A stretch of 64,000 nucleotides of DNA from Roseburia sp. 831b (GTDB taxonomy: Bacteria > Bacillota > Clostridia > Lachnospirales > Lachnospiraceae). Below, piece after piece: positions 1 through 8,247 of the stretch. The notes beneath the pieces were generated by a model. It did not search any database. It saw only the letters and a program-made list of their open reading frames with translations, and was not told the origin of the DNA. The position numbers were made by a program, and so were the translations under genes. The DNA is taken from assembly GCF_001940165.2 (NCBI RefSeq), contig NZ_CP135162.1:1761001-1825000 (forward strand). Direction: 5' to 3'. The first letter of the stretch is position 1. The number at the start of each line of letters is the position of its first letter.

Positions 1-1023
1 CGTGAAGTTATGACTTTTGCCATTTTCCGCCCATCGATTTACTTCCTATCCGTCATTGCCATGGTTCTTGTCATCGGAACCGGAAGTTCCTCTGTGTTAA
101 AAGGAACGCTCTCTCTTGGAACCTTATTTGTATTCATTACTTATATCAGTTCCTTTTTCGAGCCGATTCAAGAACTTGCGGAGCAGTTTGGTACCTTACA
201 GTCCTCTCTCGCTTCCGCGGAGAAAATTTTCTCTGTTTTGGATGAAAAGCCATCGATTGTAAAACCTGCCCATCCGGTTGATGTTTCCATCAAAGGCCGC
301 ATCGAGTTCCGTCATGTATGGTTTGCCTATGAAAAAGACGACTACATCTTAAAGGATATCAGCTTTGTCATCGAACCCGGCCAAAAGATTGCCTTTGTCG
401 GTGCTACCGGCGCAGGAAAATCTTCTATTTTAAACCTGATTGGACGCTATTATGACATCCAGAAGGGTGAAATCTTAATCGACGGCGTCAATATCAAAGA
501 GATTGACACCGATGTGTTAAGACGTGCCATCGGCCAGGTACAACAGGATGTCTTTCTTTTCACCGGAGATATCAAGAGCAATATCTCCCTTGATAATGAA
601 AACATTTCCCTCGAGGACGTGAAGCGTGCGGCAAAAATTGTCAACGCAGATTCCTTTATTGAAAAAATGCCCGGCACTTACGACGCACCTGTGACGGAGC
701 GGGGAAGCACCTTATCCGCCGGTCAAAGACAGCTTTTATCTTTTGCAAGGACCTTAGCGTATGACCCTTCCATTCTGGTGTTAGACGAGGCTACCGCAAA
801 CATTGATACCGAAACCGAATCCCTGATTACCAATGCCCTCTCCAAACTGATGGAGGGACGTACTACCATCATGGTTGCCCACCGCCTTTCAACCATCCAG
901 CATGCAGATAAAATTATCGTCATGCATCACGGTAAAATCAAGGAAAGCGGTTCTCACCAGGAACTTCTTGCCCAGAACGGTCTTTATAAAAAATTATACG
1001 ATCTGCAGTTGGTGGAAGCCTGA
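1..1023 (+). CDS. ABC exporter, permease end plus ATPase domain (partial, 5' cut by window)
   Basis: The frame is open from base 1, so the gene starts outside the window and the ATG at 10 is internal. The visible protein begins with the last membrane helices of an ABC exporter permease domain and continues into a full ATP-binding domain. Seen motifs: Walker A GATGAGKS (about 400-423), signature LSAGQ, Walker B ILVLDEAT and the H-loop AHRLST. This is the fused half-transporter layout of the MsbA/BmrA type, which normally works as a homo- or heterodimer in the membrane and exports drugs, lipids or peptides; the substrate cannot be read from sequence. A partner half-transporter upstream, outside the window, is likely by analogy. 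A hairpin terminator follows at 1072-1140. Confidence 0.93.
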   Translation, partial: REVMTFAIFRPSIYFLSVIAMVLVIGTGSSSVLKGTLSLGTLFVFITYISSFFEPIQELAEQFGTLQSSLASAEKIFSVLDEKPSIVKPAHPVDVSIKGRIEFRHVWFAYEKDDYILKDISFVIEPGQKIAFVGATGAGKSSILNLIGRYYDIQKGEILIDGVNIKEIDTDVLRRAIGQVQQDVFLFTGDIKSNISLDNENISLEDVKRAAKIVNADSFIEKMPGTYDAPVTERGSTLSAGQRQLLSFARTLAYDPSILVLDEATANIDTETESLITNALSKLMEGRTTIMVAHRLSTIQHADKIIVMHHGKIKESGSHQELLAQNGLYKKLYDLQLVEA

Positions 1024-1071
1024 TTGAACCGTTGGTTCTGGCGTGATTCCATCTACGAATACTTTTTCAAT

Positions 1072-1140
1072 AGAAAAAGCGCAGCAAATTTGACCGGTAT
1101 CCTGTCATGCAGGTACTTTTCAAACTTGCTGCGCTTTTCT
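1072..1140. terminator. Bidirectional terminator between convergent genes
   Basis: A long inverted repeat with arms at 1072-1093 and 1120-1140 (AGAAAAAGCGCAGCAA and its complement) encloses a 26-nt loop that can itself fold. A and T runs sit at the outer ends of the stem, so it can stop the exporter gene on the plus strand and the ABC-F gene on the minus strand. Confidence 0.8.
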
Positions 1141-1141
1141 A

Positions 1142-2698
1142 CTACAATATCTTCGTCGTCCACTTTGAACAATCCCAGACTTCATTTACAATATCCTGGT
1201 AAAACTCCGGCTCATGACTGATTAATAAAACACTTCCCCGGTATTCGTTTAAAGCACGCTTTAATTCCTCTTTGGCATCCACATCCAGATGGTTGGTAGG
1301 CTCGTCTAACAATAAGATATTTGTCTCACGGTTCATAAGTTTGCAAAGACGAACTTTTGCCTGCTCTCCACCACTTAATACCCGCACCTGACTCTCAATA
1401 TGCTTTGTGGTAAGTCCGCATCTTGCAAGCGCTGCGCGCACCTCATACTGGGAAAAGGATGGGAATTCCTCCCAGATTTCTTCGATACAGGTATTTTTAT
1501 TTTCTTCTTTAATCTCCTGCTCGAAATAACCAATCAAAAGATTTTCTCCCAGTTCCACAGAACCTTTTAACGGTGGAATAAGCCCTAAAATACTTTTTAG
1601 TAATGTTGTCTTTCCAATACCGTTTGCACCGACTAACGCAATCTTGTGACCACGCTCCATTGAAATATCAAGCGGTTTGGACAACGGCTCGTCATAGCCA
1701 ATCACCAGACCTTTTGTCTCAAAAATGTATTTTCCAGGCGTTCTTCCTAACTGAAAACAAAACTCTGGCTTTGGACGCTCCGCTGCAAGTTCAATCACAT
1801 CCATCTTATCTAACTTCTTCTGACGTGACATCGCCATATTACGGGTGGAAACTCTCGCCTTATTTCTGGCAACAAAATCCTTTAACTCACTGATTTCCTG
1901 CTGCTGTTTGCGGTAAGCTGCCTCTAACTGTGCCTTCTTGACCTCGTATACTTTTTGGAAGTTATCATAATCTCCCACATAACGGTTCAGTTCCTGATTT
2001 TCCATGTGGTAAATAATGTTGACAACCTCATTTAAAAATGGAATATCATGGGAAATCAAAATAAATGCATTCTCATATTCCTGCAAATATCGTTTTAACC
2101 AGTTGATATGCTCGACATCCAGATAGTTGGTAGGCTCATCTAACAACAGAATGTCTGGCTTTTCTAACAAAAGTTTGGCAAGCAAAACCTTCATTCGCTG
2201 TCCACCGCTTAAGTCGGTAACATCGTGTTCTAAGCCTAGTTCCATAAGTCCAAGCGCTCTTGCCACCTCTTCTACTTTTGCATCTATCACATAAAAATCA
2301 TGTAAAGTCAAGGCATCCTGTATCACGCCTAACTCCTCCATCATCGCATCCATCTCATCCGGGTCAGCCTCACCTAACTTATCACAGATTTCGTTCATGC
2401 GTTCTTCCATCTCAAACAAATAAGAAAATGCGGATTTTAATACGCTCTCAATTGTCATTCCTTTTGTCAGCGTAGAATTCTGATCTAAGTATCCGACACG
2501 TACATTTTTAGACCATTCTACCTTACCCTCGTCCGGCATCAGTTTTCCGGTCACAATATTAAAAAACGTTGATTTCCCTTCCCCGTTTGCTCCAACTAAC
2601 CCGATATGCTCTCCCTTTAGCAAACGGAATGACACATCATTGAAAATGGCTCGGTCACCAAATCCGTGTGTCAAATGTTCTACATTTAAAATACTCAT
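1142..2698 (-). CDS. ABC-F family ATPase
   Basis: A 518-residue protein with two ATP-binding domains and no membrane segment, the layout of ABC-F proteins that act on the ribosome as translation factors or antibiotic-protection factors. Domain 1 has GANGEGKS, LSGGQRMK and LLLDEPTNYLD; domain 2 has GANGIGKT, LSGGEQAKVR and LLLDEPTNHLD. The charged linker between them (around residues 255-300) is the interdomain arm that reaches the ribosome in this family. All catalytic motifs look intact. The start at 2698 has a good AGGAG ribosome binding site. The small gene at 2770-3003 lies 71 nt upstream on the same strand. Whether it protects against an antibiotic or is a housekeeping factor is not visible. 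Confidence 0.93.
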   Translation of the reverse strand: MSILNVEHLTHGFGDRAIFNDVSFRLLKGEHIGLVGANGEGKSTFFNIVTGKLMPDEGKVEWSKNVRVGYLDQNSTLTKGMTIESVLKSAFSYLFEMEERMNEICDKLGEADPDEMDAMMEELGVIQDALTLHDFYVIDAKVEEVARALGLMELGLEHDVTDLSGGQRMKVLLAKLLLEKPDILLLDEPTNYLDVEHINWLKRYLQEYENAFILISHDIPFLNEVVNIIYHMENQELNRYVGDYDNFQKVYEVKKAQLEAAYRKQQQEISELKDFVARNKARVSTRNMAMSRQKKLDKMDVIELAAERPKPEFCFQLGRTPGKYIFETKGLVIGYDEPLSKPLDISMERGHKIALVGANGIGKTTLLKSILGLIPPLKGSVELGENLLIGYFEQEIKEENKNTCIEEIWEEFPSFSQYEVRAALARCGLTTKHIESQVRVLSGGEQAKVRLCKLMNRETNILLLDEPTNHLDVDAKEELKRALNEYRGSVLLISHEPEFYQDIVNEVWDCSKWTTKIL

Positions 2699-2769
2699 TT
2701 GTATTCTTCTCCTCTGTCACATGGTTTTCTTCAAAAGTACAAGAATCATAACAGACTTTTGCCCATTCG

Positions 2770-3003
2770 TCAACGAATCTGTGTGGTATCCGCCATATAA
2801 TCGTAGATTTGCTTGTAATTTCCGCGTTCCTCCCCACAGGTTGCTGTCTTATACTGCAATCCGGTACATTCCATCGTCGCAACCGAGTGGGACAAAAAAT
2901 CATAGCGTTCTAAAAGCTCCTCTCCCCTTTCCCGATTCTCCCTTCCGGCATTTTTTAAATCTCTCCTTTCCTGATTCTCCCTTTCCATATTTTTTTCATT
3001 CAT
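2770..3003 (-). CDS. Small hydrophilic protein of unknown function
   Basis: A 77-residue reading frame just upstream of the ABC-F gene and on the same strand. The N-terminal third is very charged and repetitive (RENQER, RENRER), followed by a segment YDFLSHSVATMECTGL that resembles a short motif (YDxLSxSxxxxxCTGL) I associate from memory with small clostridial proteins; this needs a database search. An AAGGAAAG ribosome binding site precedes the ATG. The 71-nt distance to the ABC-F gene and the lack of a terminator between them suggest co-transcription. Overlapping frames on the other strand are less convincing because they lack ribosome binding sites and run into the ABC-F gene. Confidence 0.5.
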   Translation of the reverse strand: MNEKNMERENQERRDLKNAGRENRERGEELLERYDFLSHSVATMECTGLQYKTATCGEERGNYKQIYDYMADTTQIR

Positions 3004-3319
3004 CTTTCCTTGTTCCTTTCCTATTTGTCACACATCTGTTTTCATACAAATTTTTTGAAATCCTTATTCTTTTTCCTGTTACGGACGAAGAATGGAAACG
3101 ATTTCACCCCGTTCTTATTTTGTTATCGAATCCCTGGTTTTATGTATCTGCCCTTGAACCCGTGAATTTTATAAGCGCATTTTCTTACCTATAAAATACT
3201 CCAAAAGATTCCACAACCACAAAAAGTGGTTACGGGTTCGACTCCCATAACCACTTTTTCTAAAAATTCGATTCAAAATCTAATTCTTCATTCCAGGTTA
3301 CTTATTCTGGATTATTTTC
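3004..3319. other. Intergenic region between MATE gene and small gene
   Basis: No credible gene. It holds the MATE-gene terminator (3221-3259) and AT-rich leader sequence for the small minus-strand gene. I could not pick a convincing promoter; a TATAAA at about 3170-3175 on the minus strand lacks a good -35 box. Confidence 0.5.
3221..3259. terminator. Terminator of the MATE gene
   Basis: Near-perfect inverted repeat: AAAAAGTGGTTACGGG pairs with the segment ending CCCATAACCACTTTTT, one mismatch, six-base loop TTCGAC. The T run on each strand is part of the stem end, so it can work in both directions. It lies about 60 nt past the stop codon of the MATE gene on the minus strand. Confidence 0.8.
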
Positions 3320-4672
3320 CTAAACCTCTTTGTTCTTTCCAAACATCTTCTCTGTCTTTTTGTAGACATGGAAGTATGCCGGGAATAGGAATGCATCTGC
3401 AAAAATCCAGGCTACCGGGCTGGCAAAGCACGCTGCAATAAATCCAAAGACCGGCACAAACGCGAATCCAACCAGTGCACGTGCGACCATCTCACATACC
3501 CCTGCTAGCACTGCCAGTTTGCTGTAACCCATTCCCTGTATTAAGAAACGGACAATATTGACAAATGCTAACGGAATGTAAAAGGCAGAGTTCCAAAACA
3601 GACAGCGCGCTGCATTTGCGATAACCTCTGGCTGCGCTCCATTGACAAAAAATCCTGCAAGATTTTTTCCAAAGACAGCAAGAACAACAAATGCAAGTAA
3701 CGCATATCCGATTCCTAAAATCGAACAGGACTTCAATCCCTTCGAAACACGGTCTAATTTCTTTGCTCCGACATTTTGTCCACCATACGTTGCCATTGTA
3801 GAACCTAACGCATCAAACGGACTGCAGAAGAACATACTGATTTTTCCTCCGGCTGTCATCGCTGCTACCGCATTCGAACCAAGTGTATTTACCGCACTCT
3901 GTAAAATAACACTTCCGATTGCCGTAATGGAATACTGTAATCCCATCGGAATTCCCATTCCACATAAAGTTATCATATATTCCTTATTTACCGCACGTTC
4001 CTCATGGTTTGTCCGCAAATCTTTAAAATTCGCTCTAGAATATACCACGCATCCCACACCGGATACCGCCTGTGCTATTACAGTTGCAAGCGCTGCACCG
4101 GCAACCCCAATCTGAAACACCAGAATAAAAAGCAAATCCAAAAAGATGTTCAAAAAGGAAGCCAAAATCAAAAAGACGACCGGTGTCTTGCTGTCTCCCA
4201 TTGAACGGACCACACTGGAAATCAAATTGTATAAATAGGTAACCGGTATTCCAAGGAAGATAATCACAATATATTGATAGGATGATTCCATAATATTGTC
4301 CGGAGTCTGCATCAAGTGCAGAATCGGACGGCAGAATGCAACGGTTAAAACCGTCATGATAATGGCAAAAATCCCAGACAAATACACCGCATTCATCATA
4401 AATTTACGCATGCCGCTAAGATCCCCCGCACCAAATTTGTGTGCAAGCGGAATCGCAAAACCATTGCAGACTCCCATACAAAATCCAATAATCAAAAAGT
4501 TTAAGGATCCGGTTGCCCCAACAGCAGCCAATGCATCCACACCCAGATAGCGTCCTACAATCAAAGTATCCACAAGGTTGTAGAACTGTTGAAATAAGAA
4601 CCCAAATAATAATGGTACCGAGAAACCTAAAATCAGTTTCATCGGAGAACCATTTGTCATATCCTTTGTCAT
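3320..4672 (-). CDS. MATE family efflux transporter
   Basis: A 450-residue polytopic membrane protein with about twelve hydrophobic helices in two related halves. The N-terminus (PMKLILGFSVPLLFGFLFQQFYNLVD in pieces) and VGRYLGVDALAAVG match the MATE/NorM-DinF superfamily; the second half repeats the pattern near QYSITAIGSVILQ. These transporters exchange sodium ions or protons for cationic drugs or metabolites across the cytoplasmic membrane. The substrate is not predictable. The ribosome binding site GGAAAGG lies 10 nt from the ATG. It is the last gene of a minus-strand run and is followed by the hairpin at 3221-3259. Confidence 0.93.
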   Translation of the reverse strand: MTKDMTNGSPMKLILGFSVPLLFGFLFQQFYNLVDTLIVGRYLGVDALAAVGATGSLNFLIIGFCMGVCNGFAIPLAHKFGAGDLSGMRKFMMNAVYLSGIFAIIMTVLTVAFCRPILHLMQTPDNIMESSYQYIVIIFLGIPVTYLYNLISSVVRSMGDSKTPVVFLILASFLNIFLDLLFILVFQIGVAGAALATVIAQAVSGVGCVVYSRANFKDLRTNHEERAVNKEYMITLCGMGIPMGLQYSITAIGSVILQSAVNTLGSNAVAAMTAGGKISMFFCSPFDALGSTMATYGGQNVGAKKLDRVSKGLKSCSILGIGYALLAFVVLAVFGKNLAGFFVNGAQPEVIANAARCLFWNSAFYIPLAFVNIVRFLIQGMGYSKLAVLAGVCEMVARALVGFAFVPVFGFIAACFASPVAWIFADAFLFPAYFHVYKKTEKMFGKNKEV

Positions 4673-4730
4673 AGCTCTTATGCCTTTCCTTCTTCAAATA
4701 TTGACGGCATTTTCGCGAATCACATCCGGA

Positions 4731-5741
4731 CTAGATATCACTGCAATAGGTATCATATGTTTCAAAAAATGTGTTTGTCTCCATTTTTACCTGTGTCTCA
4801 AGTTCTAATGCATCCCATACCTTTTCATTCAAATAAGAGCCCTGTTTTTTGATGAACTCCTCATAGACATCATCGAACGCTTCCTTTTCACGTTTCTCAA
4901 TGATGTTGACTTTGTTTGCATCGGTCAGTTCTTCATTGTACTTGTTGAGACATTTAATAAAATAATACCCGTTATCTGTTGAAATCATGCCGGATACTTC
5001 ATCGTTTTCCAAATTGAACGCAACTTTTTCCACTTCTTTTGGCAAATCATCCCTTGCAATATTTAACTCGATGTTTCCACCCTCGTTGTAATTGCTTGCA
5101 ACTGATGCGAAATCTTCTCCCGCAGAAAGTCTTGCCGCAGCCTCTTGTGCTTTGTCCTTATCGGTGATGTAAATCTGCATTGCCTCCATGACACGCGCCT
5201 CATCATCACTGACTTCCTCATTCACGCTTCCTGTCAGGGAATTGTACAGTTTCTGTGCCAGCGCATAATGCTCATAGTATGTTACAATATCACTCTGTGA
5301 CACACCAAGGTAAGAAATCTCTTCCTTGGTCAAAGAATCATAATATTCCTTCGCAGCATTAGAAACCAGTTCCTCGTCCTCTTTGGATAACGAAAGATCT
5401 TCGGATTCCGCTAACAAGTCCATGCAGACAACTTTTGTCAGTTCCGAAAGTGTCACTTTCTTCACATAATCCTGCAGCGAATCTTCCTTTGTTTTTTCAC
5501 TTAACAAATCAATTCCGTAGGTGTTGCCGTAGATATTCTGGTAATTTACCAGATAAACTTTCGCCTCATTTAAGGAACACGTTGCATTGCCAATGGAAAA
5601 CACCTGCTTTCCACTTAAGTTTTTTGATACAACTACATCCGTTTTTCCAATCTGGCATCCTGTCAGTGCACTAGATGTCCCTATCACCAGTGCACAAAGC
5701 AATGCCACCCTTTTCTTTTTCTTTCTCATTTTCATAGCCAT
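4731..5741 (-). CDS. Lipoprotein with parvulin-type peptidyl-prolyl isomerase domain (PrsA-like)
   Basis: A 336-residue secreted lipoprotein: lysine/arginine-rich start, hydrophobic stretch and lipobox LTGC with the lipidated cysteine at residue 29. A long helical region follows, like the SurA/PrsA chaperone arm, and residues about 185-270 (EAMQIYITDKDKAQEAAARL to DNGYYFIKCLN) match a parvulin rotamase domain. It probably helps secreted proteins fold outside the membrane. The start codon lies one base after the stop of the FAD-dependent dehydrogenase gene (TAA T ATG), so the two are translationally coupled; two further in-frame ATGs lie within the first five codons. Confidence 0.85.
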   Translation of the reverse strand: MAMKMRKKKKRVALLCALVIGTSSALTGCQIGKTDVVVSKNLSGKQVFSIGNATCSLNEAKVYLVNYQNIYGNTYGIDLLSEKTKEDSLQDYVKKVTLSELTKVVCMDLLAESEDLSLSKEDEELVSNAAKEYYDSLTKEEISYLGVSQSDIVTYYEHYALAQKLYNSLTGSVNEEVSDDEARVMEAMQIYITDKDKAQEAAARLSAGEDFASVASNYNEGGNIELNIARDDLPKEVEKVAFNLENDEVSGMISTDNGYYFIKCLNKYNEELTDANKVNIIEKREKEAFDDVYEEFIKKQGSYLNEKVWDALELETQVKMETNTFFETYDTYCSDI

Positions 5742-5742
5742 A

Positions 5743-7140
5743 TTATTCCATCGCCTTTAGAATACTTCTCGCAACGGAAATTCCGTTTGCGGAAGCCTGC
5801 TGCAATCCTCTTGTTACAGATGCCCCGTCACCGATTGCGCGAAGTCCCTGGATGCTGGTCTCAAAGTCCTGATTTACCACAACCTTGTTGGAGTAGAATT
5901 TTACCTCCACACCGTAAAGCAAGGTTTCATCACTTGCAATACCAGGTGTTACCTTATCAAGTGCCATAATCATTTCCTCGATATCCACCATAATACGATG
6001 TGGGAATACCAAAGAAAGATCGCCTGGAACTGCATCCTTTAAGGTAGGAATCAGGTTGTTACGGCAAAGACGCTCCTCCGTGGTTCTTCTTCCACGCTTA
6101 AAGTCACCAAATGTCTGAACTAAAATCTTGCCATCGCAAAGCATATTGGAAAGCTGTGCAATCTGTTTTCCATATTCAATCGGTGTCTTAAACGGTTTCG
6201 TAAAGTTTTTGGATACCAAAAGTGCAAAGTTTGTGTTGTTTGTCTTCATGTCCTGGGATTTGTATGCATGGCCATTTACAACAGCTAAACCATTGTCATA
6301 GTATTCGGTTGCAACCTCACCGGACGGATTGGTACAGAATGTTCGAACCTTATCATCAAATGTCGGGGTATGATAAACCAGTTTTGCCTCATAAAGATTC
6401 TTATTGAGGAAATCCATAACTTCATCACGAACCTCAACACGAACGCCGACATCGACAGTTCCAACCTGTGTCTCGATTCCATGTTCTTTACAGATATGGG
6501 AGAACCAGTCTGCACCCTCTCGTCCGACACCGGATACGATTTCTTTTGCATAAAATGTCTCATCCTTATCGGTAACGATTCCCTTAGCAACACCATCTTC
6601 AATCAGGATATCCTTGACCATGGTGTTGAACTTCATCTCGACACCTTCTTCTAATAAATGCTCCTGAAGTCTTGCGTAAATCTTATATCCTTCCTCCGTT
6701 CCAAGGTGACGAATTGGACATTCGATTAATTTTAAGTTCGCATTGATTGCTTTTCGACGAATCTCACGAATTTCTTTTTCTTTATCCACACCATAAACCT
6801 TGGTGTCTGCTCCAAATTTCAAATAAATATCATCGGATTCTTTTAACAGTTCTACTGTTTTGTCATATCCTAAAATCTCCGGCAGATTTCCTCCGACATC
6901 CGGGGATAAGGATAATTTTCCGTCAGAGAATGCTCCTGCCCCTGCAAAACCGGTTGTAATCGAACATGGTTTACATCCGACACAGACCTTTGTTTTACGT
7001 TTTGGACATTGTCTGTCCTCAATTCTACGTCCTTTTTCCACCATTAAAATCTTTAAATCTTTGTTGGCATGAATCAATTCATACGCACAAAAAATACCGG
7101 AAGGTCCTGCTCCGATAATAATTACATCATAATTACTCAT
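5743..7140 (-). CDS. FAD-dependent dehydrogenase (COG2509 type)
   Basis: A flavoprotein of about 465 residues. A Rossmann dinucleotide-binding motif GAGPSG sits at the N-terminus after YDVIIIG, and a cysteine-rich segment (CPKRKTKVCVGCKPC) lies at residues about 50-65, followed by GFAGAGAFSDGK. These features match the uncharacterised FAD-dependent dehydrogenases common in Firmicutes; the substrate is unknown. I place the start at 7140 (MSNYD) because the family normally begins just before the dinucleotide fold. An in-frame ATG at 7152 has the AAAGG box only one base away and is a poorer choice. Seven to nineteen bases separate it from the small gene upstream, and the PrsA-like gene follows directly. 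Confidence 0.88.
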   Translation of the reverse strand: MSNYDVIIIGAGPSGIFCAYELIHANKDLKILMVEKGRRIEDRQCPKRKTKVCVGCKPCSITTGFAGAGAFSDGKLSLSPDVGGNLPEILGYDKTVELLKESDDIYLKFGADTKVYGVDKEKEIREIRRKAINANLKLIECPIRHLGTEEGYKIYARLQEHLLEEGVEMKFNTMVKDILIEDGVAKGIVTDKDETFYAKEIVSGVGREGADWFSHICKEHGIETQVGTVDVGVRVEVRDEVMDFLNKNLYEAKLVYHTPTFDDKVRTFCTNPSGEVATEYYDNGLAVVNGHAYKSQDMKTNNTNFALLVSKNFTKPFKTPIEYGKQIAQLSNMLCDGKILVQTFGDFKRGRRTTEERLCRNNLIPTLKDAVPGDLSLVFPHRIMVDIEEMIMALDKVTPGIASDETLLYGVEVKFYSNKVVVNQDFETSIQGLRAIGDGASVTRGLQQASANGISVARSILKAME

Positions 7141-7159
7141 ATTAATAACCATACCTTTC

Positions 7160-7423
7160 TTATGCCTCTACAATCAAATAACGACCACTCGGAAGTGCAA
7201 ACACTTCTTCCTGTTCCTCTAAATCACCTAAACTCATTCCGCTGATGTCTGCACCTTCCTCCTTAAAGTATGCTTTTACTTCTTTTATGTTTTTGCATAC
7301 GACCGCCATACAGTCCTCTAAAAACTCTTCTGCTTCTTCCTTTGAAGCTGCCACCTCTTCCGGGAAAAGTTTCAGCTGGTCTCTTAAAAATACCTCGATG
7401 CATTCCTCATCATACTGCTGCAC
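7160..7423 (-). CDS. Small acidic conserved protein of unknown function
   Basis: About 87 residues, strongly acidic, mostly helical in prediction by eye, with the C-terminal phrase FALPSGRYLIVEA. Similar short proteins are common in Lachnospiraceae and have been loosely labelled glyoxalase-like in some genomes; I see no glyoxalase metal ligands and would not assign that function. I choose the GTG at 7423, which has GAGGTG six bases upstream; a GTG at 7432 lies inside that box. It shares a strand and tight spacing with the FAD-dependent dehydrogenase gene, so the two are probably co-transcribed. Confidence 0.7.
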   Translation of the reverse strand: MQQYDEECIEVFLRDQLKLFPEEVAASKEEAEEFLEDCMAVVCKNIKEVKAYFKEEGADISGMSLGDLEEQEEVFALPSGRYLIVEA

Positions 7424-7516
7424 GGAAATCACCTCACTTCTTACTTTATATTCAAATTACGGAGCCAACAGGCTCCTTTTGTAACGGTCTTTTCCAAAAA
7501 TACGTTACGAACTATT

Positions 7517-8143
7517 TTACCACAAATAAAGATCAATTCCAAGCTTTTGAAGCTCTTTATATATCCTTGCAACCGGCAATCCGACCACATTGTTGTAGTC
7601 ACCCTCAATTTTGTCAATATAGATGGCACATTTTCCCTGGATTCCATAAGAACCGGCCTTATCCATCGGCTCTCCTGTCGCAATATACCGGTTGATTTCA
7701 AGGTCCGACATCTCGCGCATAAAAACGGATGTTTTCTCATAGAACACCAGTTCTCCCGCTTTTCCACTTTTATCAATGAGAACCAGTGTCACACCGGTAT
7801 AAACTGCATGCTCTCTTCCTGCTAAAAGGCGAAGCATCCGGTAGGCATCCTCTTCATCCTTTGGTTTGCCCAGTATCTCATCATCAACGGCAACCACAGT
7901 GTCTGCACCAATCACAAGCATATCCTGCGGTGTCATAATCTCCTGATGGTTCTTCTGGTAAGAAGTCAGATTTGCTGCCACCTCTTCCGCTTTTTGTCTT
8001 GAAAGTTCTTCCACCACCTCGGATGGGATTTTCTTTGTGATAACCTCTTCTCCCTTTGCCGGACAAATCTCAAATTCAATTCCAATCTGTTCTAATAATT
8101 CTTTGCGTCTTGGAGATGCTGACGCCAATATAATCTGACTCAT
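7517..8143 (-). CDS. maf: Maf family nucleotide pyrophosphatase
   Basis: Maf proteins hydrolyse dTTP, UTP and modified nucleotides, and have been tied to septum formation. The protein from the preferred start has the classic opening ILASASPRRKELLEQIG, then VIGADTVV, LGKP and the C-terminal GSYGIQG motif, in the expected order and length (about 208 residues). The start at 8143 (MSQIILASASPRR) is chosen because AGG and GGAAGG boxes lie just upstream; a longer frame from 8173 adds ten residues foreign to the family. It follows addA on the same strand with a 104-nt gap and no strong terminator. Confidence 0.93.
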   Translation of the reverse strand: MSQIILASASPRRKELLEQIGIEFEICPAKGEEVITKKIPSEVVEELSRQKAEEVAANLTSYQKNHQEIMTPQDMLVIGADTVVAVDDEILGKPKDEEDAYRMLRLLAGREHAVYTGVTLVLIDKSGKAGELVFYEKTSVFMREMSDLEINRYIATGEPMDKAGSYGIQGKCAIYIDKIEGDYNNVVGLPVARIYKELQKLGIDLYLW

Positions 8144-8247
8144 TTTTCGCCTGACCTTCCTATCCAAAATCAATCTATTTCTGTTCTATCAACGCTTGTT
8201 CATTCCTACAAGTCTCTGTTACATTTTGTGACCTGTTTTCTTCCGAC

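Noticed and set aside
2640..3194. A 184-residue plus-strand frame
   Set aside because: It starts inside the ABC-F gene on the other strand, has no ribosome binding site and a low-complexity phenylalanine/serine composition typical of an antisense shadow.
3221..3259. The terminator loop contains GGGTTCGACTCCC, which looks like a tRNA T arm
   Set aside because: The bases that would pair as acceptor stem lie directly beside the T-arm-like part; there is no room for D and anticodon arms. It is a simple hairpin.
7461..7476. GGAGCC/GGCTCC hairpin after maf
   Set aside because: Stem of only six pairs and no T run on the maf strand; not called as a terminator.
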